Shown here: one piece after another, positions 49,706 to 61,569 of the stretch | Numbering within the stretch: the first letter of the stretch is position 1 | Layout: the number at the start of each line of letters is the position of its first letter | Assembly: GCA_001414345.1 (NCBI GenBank) | Contig: LLCB01000194.1 | Location: forward strand, 49,075 to 113,074 | Reading direction: 5' to 3' | Length of the DNA stretch: 64,000 nt | From: Hymenoscyphus infarciens | Lineage: Eukaryota; Ascomycota; Leotiomycetes; Helotiales; Helotiaceae | Position numbers and translations under genes: made by a program | The notes under the pieces: generated by a model | What the model saw: only the letters and a program-made list of their open reading frames with translations | Told to the model about the DNA's origin: nothing | Databases searched by the model: none

Positions 49706-50880
49706 GTTTTGTGAGTGGGCTCAACCCATGCGGGGGTTCGCTCTATTGGATGAGGATCGTTGAAGAAACTGCCCACAGTTTGGTCCAGAGATTTACCAAC
49801 CTTCCTTATGAAGTCATCGCCGACCTTATTCCAAAACATATCCAGGTTTTCTTCTGCTCGTCGCATTCGTTCAATATTATCCTTTGTGGGACGCTTGTCT
49901 GATGGGTAGGAAAAGTGGCCATTCACAGGGGAACCCATACTAGCGAATGATGCGCCTCTTAACCCCCCAAGGAGGTTTATTGTGGGAGCAAATCTTTCGT
50001 TGAAGGTCGATTTGATTTCCTCTTGGTAATCTACACTTGCATACTCAAAGCCAGCTGCCCACGGAAGGTAAATATCCAACTCGTGACGTACCCTAGCGAT
50101 AAGACCGAGTTCGGAAAACATCTTCGATACCCAAGAGGAAAGAGACGATTTTTCGGAAGGGGTTTGGGTCACTTTCTCAATCTCATCCACGACCCCAGGC
50201 AATCCAAGCAAAAAAAGTTGATGTTCTTCCCAAAGAGAGAAGAAGAGCCACATCAAATAGGAGACACCTCCCTGTTTGCTCTGAACCTTGATTATCGTCG
50301 TCCCTGCTTCTTGAGGTTGCCGGACGAAATTCGCTCGCAGTGGTGGAGAAGCACATAGACCGTGTTTGAGATTCGCGATTGAATTATTCTTGGTCTGCTC
50401 CAAGATGTGTTGAAGCATTAGCAATGCTTTAAGGTATTCTTCTGGGAGCTTTTTGTCGGGCAGTATTTCATCTGAATATTTCGCTTGCAGGATGGAGACA
50501 ATCTTCAGCTGCTTACTGATATGGCTCCAGAGTACAAGCGATCCATACGCATGCGAAATAAGTTCACCAATTACTCTGTCCTAAAACAGAGGTTTATTCA
50601 ATATCGGGTGCTTCATTCCATTCGTGTCTAACAAAGCCTCTTGTTGATGCTCAGACTAGTCATTTACTGCCTCTGTATAGTAACCTGGATCTTCTCTTAA
50701 GCGATGAACATGATCTTCAGCACTAGAGTGTTGGGCATTAACTATAGCCCGAAGACGTAAAAAGTCAACTTGTGCGGGAAGCCGATATGGTGCTTCTGCA
50801 GCAATAGAAGAAAGGAGGAGATATTCCGAAGTGTCGGTAAGAGATGGAGGCTCAGGTTTGATAGGAGTCTCGAGGAGCAT

Positions 50881-51971
50881 GGCTAGTGTTAATTTGTAGA
50901 GAAGCGTTTAGGAACAGTCTACGAGAAAGTAGAGGATCCTCTGTTAGATCTCTAATATCATAAGACCTTCTCCTAGCTAGTGCTTGAGCCGAGACATGCA
51001 CATATCTATAGCTTCTGCGTTGTTGTCCTAGGAAACTAAATGACCGTACGTTTCGGGGCTTTCTCCGTCTACTGTAATAAATTAGGATACGTTTTTCTCA
51101 CTGATTTAGGAGCGGGAGCTGTAAGTAAGGACAAAACTCGCTCCCGACTACTAATCTCAGGGGTTCAAAAAGGGGAAAGGTTGTATACGGAACATGGTGT
51201 GTAAATTAAGGAAAGCTGTGGAGTAAGCTCTGCTAACGAGGCCAATCCTCGTAGCTTCAAAATCTGCGTGGGCAAAAAGATTTGGTGTGTTACGCCCTCT
51301 GAAAATTACGAATGTCAGTTTAGTACTTTTGGGGATTTGCAAGTTTGGAATGCACTTCGTCTTAATATTTCCAGAGCAACGATCCAATGTTCCGGGAACT
51401 CTCCAGGCTTCGGGGTTGCAAAAATTCGTGACTCGATCATCCTAAGTGCCCGACCCTCCAATTGTTCCAATGGCACTGGAGAATGAAGGATGCATTTGAT
51501 TATTCTAACTTTGTAGAACAATTAAGCTGAGTGTATAGATCTTGTTGAAACAATCGGAGGACGGGCGTTGTGTGTAGATCATTTACGAAGTCGTGCATCG
51601 CTAGTGCTAGTAGTGGGCCAAACTTGTTCCACAAACAGAAATTATATTGAGAAGGTAACTTACCTGCTGTTTAGAAAAAGTAGAAATGCTTTTCCTTTGA
51701 CAAGATCTTCGATGTTTATATACGGCCACATGTACTATTCCTTCAAACGACTTCCCTCTGTTTTTATCTTGGGCCCTTCTCGTCGTAAGCCCTCGAAGTC
51801 CGGCCGATGTATCGAAGGCATGTTGGGCCACGCCCGAGTTATAATTTCTTCGCGGTTTTTCTTGGTCTTTTTTATCTAACGCTTCCGCAGAACTTCCTCG
51901 TGTCTCGCTACTATATTCTTCAGGGTATTCTATTACGATAGGACATCCGTGGACCGCTCGCGGGCCTCTTT
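50881..51971. other. Intergenic, no gene recognised
   Basis: Short frames on both strands (51157-51879) have no domain, signal peptide or splice continuity. CA and TG are retained, so this is not RIP'd. The sequence may be old gene debris. Confidence 0.5.
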
Positions 51972-52327
51972 CTAGGCCTCTTTGGCAGTTGGTATAGATA
52001 ATGGTGCTGGCAATCCTAATCCACTGAAATCACCAGCTGCCATTCTTTGTATAAGATCATCGACATCGACATCTTTGACTCGATCGGCGATGTGAGGAGG
52101 TAAAATCGGTAGGCTAAGCTCGTCTCGCTGAGGGTCCTGCAGTATGTCTTCAGAGAATTCAGGTTAATGTTCAATAGAATAAAAGAGGGGGGGTCCTACT
52201 TTCCATGATAAAAAGACGGCTTTCTGGTTCTGTTCCTGTCGATGTATATCCTGAGTTGACACCCCGCGTTTCATTGTTTGATTTTGGACTGTCTTGGCAC
52301 TGTTAACGGTGGACACGGAACGTGGCA
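51972..52327 (-). pseudogene. Two-exon 3' remnant of an unknown gene
   Basis: Minus-strand exon 52200-52327 reads ...RSVSTVNSAKTVQNQTMKRG and on to QNQKAVFLSWK. An intron 52137-52199 (GTAGGA...CTGCAG, phase 0) joins it to 51972-52136, reading DPQRDELSLPILPPHIADRV, then KDVDVDDLIQRMAAGDFSGL and a TAG stop. The acidic, proline-punctuated composition and perfect splice phase look like real coding sequence. The upstream part is lost at the edge of block C (52360). The family is not recognised. Confidence 0.55.
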
Positions 52328-52965
52328 CTATTTCTTATGCTTAGTCTTAGCAGATAACACTCTCTTTTCATTTATTTATATATAATTACATATACATTTT
52401 AATACTCTATCATTTAACCTTCTAAATCTTTACAGTCTTAAAGCCTTTAAGATATCTTATCTACCTACTTATTAATAGTCACTTATCTTAAAATAGCTTA
52501 TCTCTCTAAAGTAAGCTCTTAGAGACTTTTAAAAGTATTATAAGTAAACTTCTTAATATATTATTTAGAAACCTGCTAGTAGTTCTCTATAGAAGCTAAG
52601 TCTAGAGTATCTATAGTATTCTTATATATATTAAGACTATTTACCTTCTTCTAAGCTAGTACGTTATTCTATCTCTCTAGCTTATAGCTATACTTTAAGT
52701 CTCTATTCTTCTTAAGATAGAAGTTATCTTCTCTTCTAATCTAAGATAAAATAACTAGATTAAGAATCTACTCTCTATAATATCTACGTAATATCTTTCT
52801 ATTAAAATTTCTAGTATTATAGAAGACTAGTTTGTTTTTAAAGTTATAACTAATAGTAGTCTAAGTATAGAGTTTATAAAATAAGTTAACTTCTTCTCTC
52901 TTATTCTTTCTCTTCTTTCTCTTCTTCTTCTTTATTCTCTTCTCTTATTTTTAAATATAGTCTAG

Positions 52966-53612
52966 TATTATAAAAAACTTTTAAATACTAGTAGAATAGC
53001 TTTATACTAGCTATACTAGTCTATAGTATTAAAAGCGGCTACTATTTAGCTTTAGTATACTTAGTACTAAAGCTAATACGCTATTTAATCTATAAAGCTA
53101 AAGCTAGTTTAATATCTAAAACCCGAGATTATACGATTATATAACTAGTCTTCTATCTCTAGATACTATCTAGCTTTATAAAACTATAATAGATTAAAAA
53201 AGTAAGCGATAAATTAAGTAATTAAGCTAAATCTTACTTTATAAGATATCTCTTATATAATTAGAGTATATAAGTAGATAAGTAAGATAGATATAATATA
53301 GAGATAGATAGAGTAGAATATATAAATAGTATAAATATAATAACTTAAATAATCTTAACTAATACTTCTAGTATATCTAGTATTTTTAGTATATTTAAGT
53401 CTAAAGTATACTAGCTATTATATTAATTATAACTAGTATTATACTTTTATACTTTATATTTAAATATACTAAATATACTAAGTATATTAAGTATACTAAT
53501 AGTATATCTAGTATTATACTTTTATACTTTATATTTAAATATACTAAATATACTAAGTATATTAAGTATACTAATAATATATCTAGTATTTAAAAGTTTT
53601 ATATAATAAAGT
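52966..53612. mobile_element. MITE-like TIR element with internal tandem duplication
   Basis: Starts TATTATAAAAAACTTTTAAA and ends with its near inverse (TTTAAAAGTTTTATATAATA); about 650 bp. TA at the very ends may be a target duplication of Tc1/mariner type. It shares inner segments with 57450-58486 (for example TTATACTAGCTATACTAG and ATATAACTAGTCTTCTATCT). There is no coding capacity. Confidence 0.68.
53433..53582. repeat. 75-bp exact tandem duplication
   Basis: 53433-53507 and 53508-53582 are near-identical 75-bp units beginning CTAGTATTATACTTTTATAC. They differ in only one or two bases despite the RIP'd surroundings, so the duplication probably came after or escaped the mutation. Confidence 0.82.
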
Positions 53613-56600
53613 AGTTCCTTTTCCTAGGTTTATATAGAACGTAGTAATAGTTTTAATATTTAAAAGAGAAGTAGACTTCGTTAGAGAACTAGACTCTATA
53701 CTAGTCTTCTATATATAGATACTTCTTTAATATATTCTCTACTTACTTCTTTCTTCTCTTTATAAGACTTATATTAATATAGCCTTTCTTATATACTATA
53801 TAATATCTTTACCTAAACTACTTAAGTCTTCTTTATATTCTCTTTTCTAAGATATAAGTTCTAGATTTTATACTCGGTATTTATATCTTCTCTATAAGTC
53901 TATTCTATATTATTATATGTCTTCTAAAGCTATTATTCTATATAATCTTCTTAAGATAGTATATATTCTCTTCTAAGTTTAAGAACTTTCTTTTTCTATA
54001 ATTTAGTATAATAGATAGAAGTATCTTCGATATTAGACTCTTAAGTTAATAAATAAAAACTCTTTATATAATAATATTCTATATTTTTTAAAGTACTAGT
54101 AAACTTAAAAAGCTTCTCTCTCTTTTATTTAGAGCTATATATAACTTATATATTCGAGTAGAGAATAGTAGTCTATACTACTACTTTTATAGAGATCTTA
54201 TTTTAGTCGGTTTTTCGTTTCTTTAAAGTACGTATTATAAAGTCTAGAGAGTCTAGTTAGTATAGAGAATAGTATAGTTTTCGTAGTTTTCGTCTAGTTT
54301 TAAATATACTAAACTATACTACGGTTTTAGTACTATTAGTAGAACTAAGTAATAAATTAATAAAACTAACTACGTAGACTATCTTAGTTTTAAAAACTAT
54401 AGATAAAGAGCTACTCTAGCTCTTTAGTACTAGTAGCTATCTTAACCTTAGCTTAGATAGAAGATATAAAGAATATAAGAAATTAGTATATTTTTAGTAT
54501 AGATTAAGAAACTCTCGCTAGCTTTCTAGAGAGTGTCTAGGCTTCTTTTAGTAGTATATTACTATTATTAGTAGAATAGTAGTAAGAGATTCGAGTATTA
54601 CTCTAATAATATTTTACGTAGTAGACTAATTTAGTAAAACACCGACTATAATACTAGGGTTTCGCTCTAATATATAACGTACTTTAATCTTAACTTTAAC
54701 TCTTTTGCTTCTATAACTTTTTTTTTAAATAATCGACGAGAATAAGCTATAGTAGAGGTTTATAGAGAACGGCGTAAAGGTTTATAAGAGGTTCGCTCGC
54801 TTACGAAGACTTAAGAGAATAATACACGGTTTTAACTAGCCTCTGTCTTCTCTAGACCTTAACTCTATAAAGAAAGTATAGTAGTAGATAAAGAATTTGA
54901 ATTCAAAGTTCTAAAAAGGCTTCTATAACTTAGAAAGACTTAATAGAAGTCTTATAAGAACTATAGAACTCTAAGGACTAGCGATATCTTATTTATAGAA
55001 TAGTTATAAAGCTAGATAATATTATTAGATATAAGAGAATAGCTACTATATATTAAGTAGTAGTAGAATTATATATAAAATATTCTTCTAATATTTTAGA
55101 ATATTTAGACTTATAGTATTACGATATAGTAGAGTAAGAGAGGTAAAATAATAGAGTATTATTAGAGTAATACTCGAATCTCTTATAACTAATAAATCTA
55201 AAGTTTATTATAAGATAGAGAATAAGAGCCTAGCTATATAATAGCTATAGAATAAATAGCTTTAAATACTACTTTAGTAAGCTAAAAGATATAAGATTTA
55301 ACTAGTAGAATAACTTACTATTCTACTATATTCGTAATAATAGCTCTACGTAGTTTCTAGTTACGTAATATTCTATTATAAGCTAATAGAAAGACTAGAA
55401 AAATAATCTTATCTAAAAGAGCTTAGTTTATCTCTTTTCTAGGCTTATAGTCTTATTAAAACTATAAAATTCTAATATATTACTATATAATATTATCTAA
55501 TATTATATAATATTTCACGTAGTTCTACTATATAAAACTCTACTAACTATAGTTTTAGATAAGTAATTTAAAACTAAGTAAAATTTCCTAAAAACTAAAT
55601 ATATAATAAGTTAGTATAGTTAGTTCTTTAAAAACTATACGTATTCTCTATACTAAGTCTAGTAGTTTAGAAGTTCGAGATCTTTTGCTAGTCTACTAAT
55701 TATACTTAAAAAAGTTATTAATAATTTATTTATAAAAAGACTTTTAGTAGATTAAGTATTATATACTATTAATTAAGTTATAAACTTATTAAAAGACTAG
55801 TTATTAATTTCTAATAAATCTTCTTTTACTTTAAGTTATTCTTTTTTTAATAAACGACTTTATATATTCTAAGAATTTAAATAGGATTTTATAACTCTTA
55901 CTAAAGCTAAAGTCTTATATTAGTTTTAGCTCTTATAAAAGCTATAGTTTAGTTAATTTAGTATATCTTTAATACTTAGTACTCTTATTTCTCTACTATA
56001 GATACTATAAGTATATTATTTTAACTAAGCTTTAGCTTATACTAGAGATAAGTTATAATATTATAACTATATCTCTTAAGAGCTAAAAAACTTATATAAT
56101 ATTATAATAACTATCTTACTACTTTTTCAGCTTTATTAGCTTTATATATTATAACTAATATATTAGTAATTAGCTTTTAAAAGCTTTCTCTAATATATTA
56201 GACTAATTAATATTTATCTAGATCTCTTATACCTTTAGTCTATAATAGACTAAGAACCTTATATATTTAGTTTATAATAGATTAAAAACTTTCTACTTTT
56301 AGTATATATTAGAATAAAAGTCACTTATAACTGAGACTATTTAAGAGTTTATTTAATATATATATAAACTCTAAGCTTTTTAGTTTTTAGTAAAGTAATA
56401 GATTTAAATTAATTAAATAAATAAACAAAATATATATATATAATACTATCTAGACTTTAATAGATTAATAAGTTTTAAATAAATAAATAAATAAATAAAA
56501 GAGATATAATATATTTAAATATTAAAGTATAAATACTAGTATTAAGAGAATCTATAAAAGTTCTTAGTATTAAGTAATACTCTATAATAATATTTTATCT

Positions 56601-57379
56601 ATACTTAATTTATTAATATTATATTATTATATTAAGATTATATAACTAGAAACAGGTTAATCTAAGCTAAGATCTAATAAGAGTATAGTATTATATAAAT
56701 ACTACTAACTCTTATAAATACTAGTTATATTAAAATCGCTTCTATTTAATAGAATATAGAGTTCTATATCTAGTATATTATTTATAATTTAAAGAATAGA
56801 AATAAGTACTATTACGCTTTAGTATATAAGCTATTTATTTAGTAATAAAGGTTTTATATTTACTCTAAATATAACTTAATAAAGATTTTGAATTATTTTT
56901 AATATAATTAATCTTTAGTACTTTTAATTAATTTAGTTTTATAAAATAATTTAACTTCTTTTAGAAACTAAATTTTACTTTATAGTTATAGTTAATTAGT
57001 TATATAAAAACTTATAATATTTATTAAATATTAGTAATACTTTAATAATAGTTATTAGTAGTTATATTATATTAATATTTCGCGATATATTAATATATTA
57101 TTATTTTAATATCTAAGTCTCTATATATTACTTAGTTATTAATAGACTAATTAGTCTTATATTATTATCTAAAGATATAATATATATAATATATAATATT
57201 AATAGACTAATAAGACGATACTAAATAGATAGTTATATAAAATATAGATAATATCTATACTTTTTAGACTTTAATAAAATAATAAAGCTTCTTCTAATTA
57301 AGATTAAGCTATCTATATATCTATATTAGTAACTTCTATAATTATAATATAGCTACGTAGAGTCCTAGCTATACTAGAT

Positions 57380-58560
57380 AAAGTTCTTCTAGTATTATTA
57401 TATAATCTAAGTACTCGCTATAATATTCTAAAGCTTACTAAGTTATACTCCTCTAATATTATAAAACCCTTTTAAGATTAGTAGAATAGTCTTATACTAG
57501 CTATACTAGCTAAACTAAGTATATTATATCAAAGTAGCTACGATTTAGCTTTAGTATATCTAATACTAAAGCCGACTTACTATCTAACTTCTAATAATAG
57601 AAGTACTAAAGCTATCTTACTATTTAGCTCGCGACGCTATAACTATAATAGCTCTCTATAAATATATAAAGAGAGTATATATAGAATAATATCTTATATT
57701 AAGGAAAACTAAATTAAAGAGAGAAGCGGAGAGTATAAGTACTCTAGCTTTATTATATATATTAAGCGAGTTCTTAGAAGAGCCTTAGAATAACCTAGCT
57801 ATGTAAATAACGTATATAACTAGGACTATTATAATAACTAACTTACTATCTAACTCTAGATACTAGAGATACTAAAGCTAACTCGCTATTCGACTTCTAG
57901 AAATATAAAATTATATAACTAGTCTTCTATCTCTTTATATACTATCTAACTCTATAAAACTATAATAAATTAAAAAAGAAAGTAATAAAGTAAGTAATTA
58001 ATTAAAAGTTTACTTTCTAGAAACTCTCTAATATAAGTAGAGTATATAAGTAGTTCTAGTATTAGATATAAAAGATTAAATCTAAAGATAAGTAATATAC
58101 GTATTTACTCTTAGTACTTCTAGTATTTCGAGTATACTTAATATATCTAGTATAAAGTATACTAGCTAGTATCTCTATTATAACTAGTATTATAATAATA
58201 TACTTAAAGTATTATATAATATTTAGAGTATAAAATAGAGACGTTTAAGTAGATAAAAGAGTAGTAAAGTATTAATTAAGTATTAAAATTTTATTATTTA
58301 AAGAGAGTAAGTAGAAGGTCTTATATACTAGTATATCTAAACTATCTCTTCTTCTATAACTCTACTAAGCTCGAGCTTAGCTTACTTACGTAATAAAACG
58401 TGATATAAAGTTTAAGTATACTAGAAATACTAGAAGTATTAGATATACTAATAGTATACCTAGTATCTAAAAGTTTTTTATAATAAACTAAGTTATATAT
58501 CTCTTAGAAAAACCTTTTATAACTAGTATAACTAGCTTTTAAAAAGTTAAGACTCGCTTC
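57380..58560. mobile_element. Inverted-repeat arm interrupted by a nested TIR element
   Basis: 57380-57449 aligns with the first half of the 46610-46740 arm, and 58487-58560 continues the same arm where it left off (TAAGTTATATATCTC...ACTAGTATAACTAGC). The outer copy is a second member of the palindrome element, now split. Confidence 0.7.
57450..58486. mobile_element. Nested MITE-like TIR element
   Basis: About 1.04 kb, starting TATTATAAAACCCTTTT and ending AAAGTTTTTTATAATA, the same terminal type as 52966-53612 but longer, with extra inner sequence around 57600-57860. It lies inside the arm of another element. Confidence 0.7.
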
Positions 58561-59279
58561 TATTTATATACTTAATAGTTTCTTAGATACTCTTTTTAGA
58601 TAATTCTATCTACTTAGAGTAGATAAATAGAAATATAAGATACTATATAGTAGACTAGATTTAACTAGAGTTTTAAAGAGCTTATAATAATATCTTAAAT
58701 AGTAAGTATTAATTTGATATTAGAATAGCTTCTTTATTATAAAAGTATATTAAACTAGTAAAAGCTATATATAGAAAGATTTAATATATAGTCTAGAACC
58801 TTTTAATAGACTAGATTTATAAAAAGAGACTTTACTTTTATATATATCTAAAAATCTTAAAAATAGAATTTTAAGAATTTTAAGATATATATAATCAGAG
58901 AAGTAGATAGCTTATAAGTATTAAAAGAGAGACTTCTATAAGTTCTTTAGGTATTTATCTAGTAATTATTAGAAGAGATATTAATATAAAAGAGTAGTTA
59001 TTAAGATATTAGTAGTCTAAATCGCTATATCTAAGGTAAAAAGACGTTTAGTACTAAAGCTATTACTATATAAGAGAAAAACTATTGCTCTCTAAACTTC
59101 GTCTTATATTATCACAGTTGGTAGTCGATAGTAAAAATGGTCGTAAGTGTTGAAACGGGTTACTAGAAACTGCTGCTTTTGCTTAGTTACACGTGATAGC
59201 GGTTTTGTCTGAAACTTTCTTTAGGCTTCTTAACGTCTTAGGAGGACCCAGCCACCAAGCCAGCTCATCAACGGTCATC

Positions 59280-59975
59280 ATGGACTTTTCTAAGCCAATC
59301 TGTGAGATATGCGGTAAACTTGGAATGTCATGTTTCGTCGCGTCCTCGACCTCCACCTCCTCGCCGACCACGACACATTTCGGATATATCAATCAATGTG
59401 CACAGCCATCGGATTCTACTACCCGTTTAGCAACATTGGTTTCCTCGCTGACTTCGTCAAATCTTCAACATATCAAACAATCTCCTTCCGATTCTTCTAA
59501 ACCTGCCTCCACGCCTGAAACTTTACCCTCTAAACCGGCGTCACCTCCCATTAAGGTGGAGGATTTCAATGAAATTGTGGACTCTCAGCTTGCGAGCCAA
59601 CAACGCATTTCACGTCCACGGCCCGTTCTGAAGGATGATGTGGTAGAAGATAGTCCTCGTTACCGACACCAGGTGCGGGGCATGTGGTGGTATCGTGGGG
59701 ATGCAAAATTTTCTCAGATGAGTCGAAGAGAGAGAATCAAATGGTCTCATATCGGCCGAATCATGGAAACGGACTTGGGGGAGGAGTACGAAGGCAAAGA
59801 TTCCTGTGTACGTTGTCGAGAGCGTGGTTACGAATGCTGGGGTTACTCGGAGAGGGCTCATGTCAGGGTCAGCAACGCTCCTGGCAGTTGTACTCGTTGT
59901 TTGGCGTGTAACAACAGATGCAGCAACACTGATCCCTCCCGTGGTTATCAGAGGCGAAAACAGCATAGACCCTAA
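59280..59975 (+). CDS. Small cysteine-cluster protein, possible zinc binder, unknown function
   Basis: 231 residues, one exon, start at the ATG before MDFSKPICEICG (an upstream in-frame ATG at 59193 is possible). It has three cysteine groups: CEICGKLGMSC at the N-terminus; CVRCRERGYECWGYSE near residues 178-193; and SCTRCLACNNRCS near 208-220. The C-terminal pair resembles a family of fungal proteins with a Zn2Cys6-like pattern (CxRCxxxGxxCWxYS...CxRC), often lacking the rest of a transcription factor. A Ser/Thr/Pro-rich linker (about 70-110) and basic patches (SRRERIKW, RRKQHRP) suggest a nuclear protein, but this is inference. It begins only 170 bases after block C ends and is not RIP'd. 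Confidence 0.72.
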   Translation: MDFSKPICEICGKLGMSCFVASSTSTSSPTTTHFGYINQCAQPSDSTTRLATLVSSLTSSNLQHIKQSPSDSSKPASTPETLPSKPASPPIKVEDFNEIVDSQLASQQRISRPRPVLKDDVVEDSPRYRHQVRGMWWYRGDAKFSQMSRRERIKWSHIGRIMETDLGEEYEGKDSCVRCRERGYECWGYSERAHVRVSNAPGSCTRCLACNNRCSNTDPSRGYQRRKQHRP

Positions 59976-60985
59976 GCTGCCAAAAGTCCTAAGGTCATTC
60001 TTTGGGCATCCGAATGTGTAATGGATTTGATATGATATGGAGTGGTTAACTGTCTTTGGGGGGGGGGGGAGAGCAAGTTGTTGGTGGATTAAGCTCGCCC
60101 GCTCCCTTTGGCTTCATGGCTGGGCTGGTTATTGATTTGCGGCTCTGTCTATGGAATTTCAATGGTAACTGTATATTGTATTTGTGGGACGGTTGGGCTG
60201 TGAATTTACCATTGGCCCACAGCTGTCGAGTTCGTGGTGTGAGCTTAGCCACTCAGCTGAGACTTTCCAGTGAAGTTCACTGCTCCGGGAAATTTGACGG
60301 CTTCCGCGTGAGATAGAATTCAGTGTACGGGCAATCATTAGGGATATGGTCTGACTCCGGGGGTGTAATTATTGACGGCTATTGAAAAATTGTCTTGTTA
60401 GTTACTCTCTCATGGTCCCAATATTTCAAACCAGGAGTATTCTTTGTAGTGAACCTACATAGATAAGCATTGCCCAGTCTCGCGATAGACAACAAAATGG
60501 GCTACAAGTATGTATTTCAGATTCGTATGTCCCTGAACCTAGCTCTCGTTGTTCCAACTTTCGGAGGTATTTCAAGTAATTGATCTAGGTCTTCAAGCAA
60601 TCATTGAATTGTTCGGGATCATCTAGGTTGACACTTGAGATTCTTCTAGAAAGTCAAAATAACGCAGGCTAGTTACAACTGCTCTCTTTGTTCGTCGCAA
60701 AGCTAATGACTGTAAGCGGTGTTTAGTATGAGAAGACGGAAAAATTTAAAAGAAATCACAGACAAATCAGCCAGAATACGGAAGGAGCATTTTGCTAGAC
60801 GAAGCTTTTGGAGCATTCAACTTCATTGCAGATGTTTTATAGCCAAGCAACCACAGTTATATAACAGCCCCCTAGACCGGGTAGACCTTAAGTCGTCCCT
60901 ATACAAGTCTAGTATCTTAGAACACCAGCTACTCAAGGTTAGCAAATGCCTTATACAGAAAAGCAATTAGATGACTCACACTCGC
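59976..60985. other. Intergenic after the cysteine-cluster gene, no gene recognised
   Basis: A run of ten or more G residues lies at 60058-60069. The open frames at 60056-60316 and 60719-60970 have no supporting features. The short dispersed repeat copy 3 lies at 60545-60660. Confidence 0.5.
60545..60660. repeat. Short dispersed repeat, copy 3
   Basis: GTTCCAACTTTCGGAGGTAT and the core TCTAGGTCTTCAAGCAATCA, TTGAATTGTTCGGGATCATC resemble copies at 26625-26720 and 48875-48990 (which has CCCAACCTTCCGGGGTAA upstream). CTAGAAAGT-type ends recur as CTAGAAAGTTGG at 26620. Confidence 0.42.
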
Positions 60986-61569
60986 AAGTACAACTAATAG
61001 CTAATATATAGCTTAAACTATTTTTAATATTTTTAAATAATACTAGCTTCTTATTTAATATTACTTACTTTATTAGTAGTCTTAAATATATAGTAAAAGT
61101 ATAATCTCTAGGAATTCTATATATCTTTTAAATAATTACTAGTAAAGTTAGAGTAATCGTAGAATTACTTTAATATATAGAGAATTATACTCTAGAAGTA
61201 ATTATAATACTATATTATAAATATAAGATCTTTTAGCATTTAATTCTTCTTTTACTTTCTCTTATGTTTTTTAGTATAAGATATACTATAATTATTTAGT
61301 ATAGTCGATAGTATTTATACTACTACGATATACTATTAGGAATCTACTTTAATACGTATTATTTATACTATTTAAATACTACGATATCTAATAATATTAT
61401 TCTTTATATTATTAGTATTTTAATCGATATTATAATAATATCGTAGTATTACTAAGACCTAATATTTCTTTTACCTCGGATCTTTACTCTACTTTATTTT
61501 CAGCTTTATATTTTAGACTTATATAGTATAACGTATAATATAAAATATATATAGCTAAATAGCTAGAAG
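60986..61569. repeat. Short AT-rich RIP'd block D
   Basis: About 580 bp of CA/TG-poor sequence with many TACTACGATATACTA-like half-palindromes near 61300-61450. No element end was defined. Confidence 0.65.

Larger units (their letters stand above)
49044..50880 (-). pseudogene. Conserved fungal hypothetical gene with two in-frame TAG codons
   Basis: Exons 49706-50880 and about 49044-49542 read one family-like protein of about 557 codons: LREDPGYYTEAVND, SEHQQEALLDTNGMKHPILNKPLF, DRVIGELISHAYGSLVLW, and the C-terminal FHEPHPVGKIPFRNARYIGRRLSRAYGW. This N- and C-terminal pair is typical of a large ascomycete family of unknown function. Two TAGs (50656-50658 and 50581-50583) stand exactly where, from memory of the family, tryptophan is expected (WSEHRQE and LFWxRVI), that is TGG to TAG. 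Alternatively the piece 50581-50667, starting GTAAAT and ending TTTTAG, is an 87-nt in-phase intron, which would give a 528-residue protein. The remaining sequence is open and not degraded, so I cannot decide between a dead and a living gene. Confidence 0.65.
52370..59110. repeat. AT-rich RIP-mutated transposon block C
   Basis: Same CA/TG-poor composition as blocks A and B. Defined elements are at 52966-53612 and 57450-58486. The stretch 53620-57380 contains further palindrome-bearing sequence related to 45852-46530 (56240-57290) and repeated TAGTTTTAAAAACTA motifs near 54290-54420 and 55540-55650, possibly old TIRs, but I could not fix element ends. Confidence 0.85.

Noticed and set aside
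51157..51879. Possible gene between the TAG-bearing gene and the remnant
   Set aside because: Frames on both strands are short, mutually overlapping and featureless, and no GT...AG joins extend them.
60056..60970. Plus-strand frames of 86 and 83 codons
   Set aside because: One starts in a poly-G run and neither has a domain or signal peptide; they are probably 3' flank of the cysteine-cluster gene and noncoding DNA.
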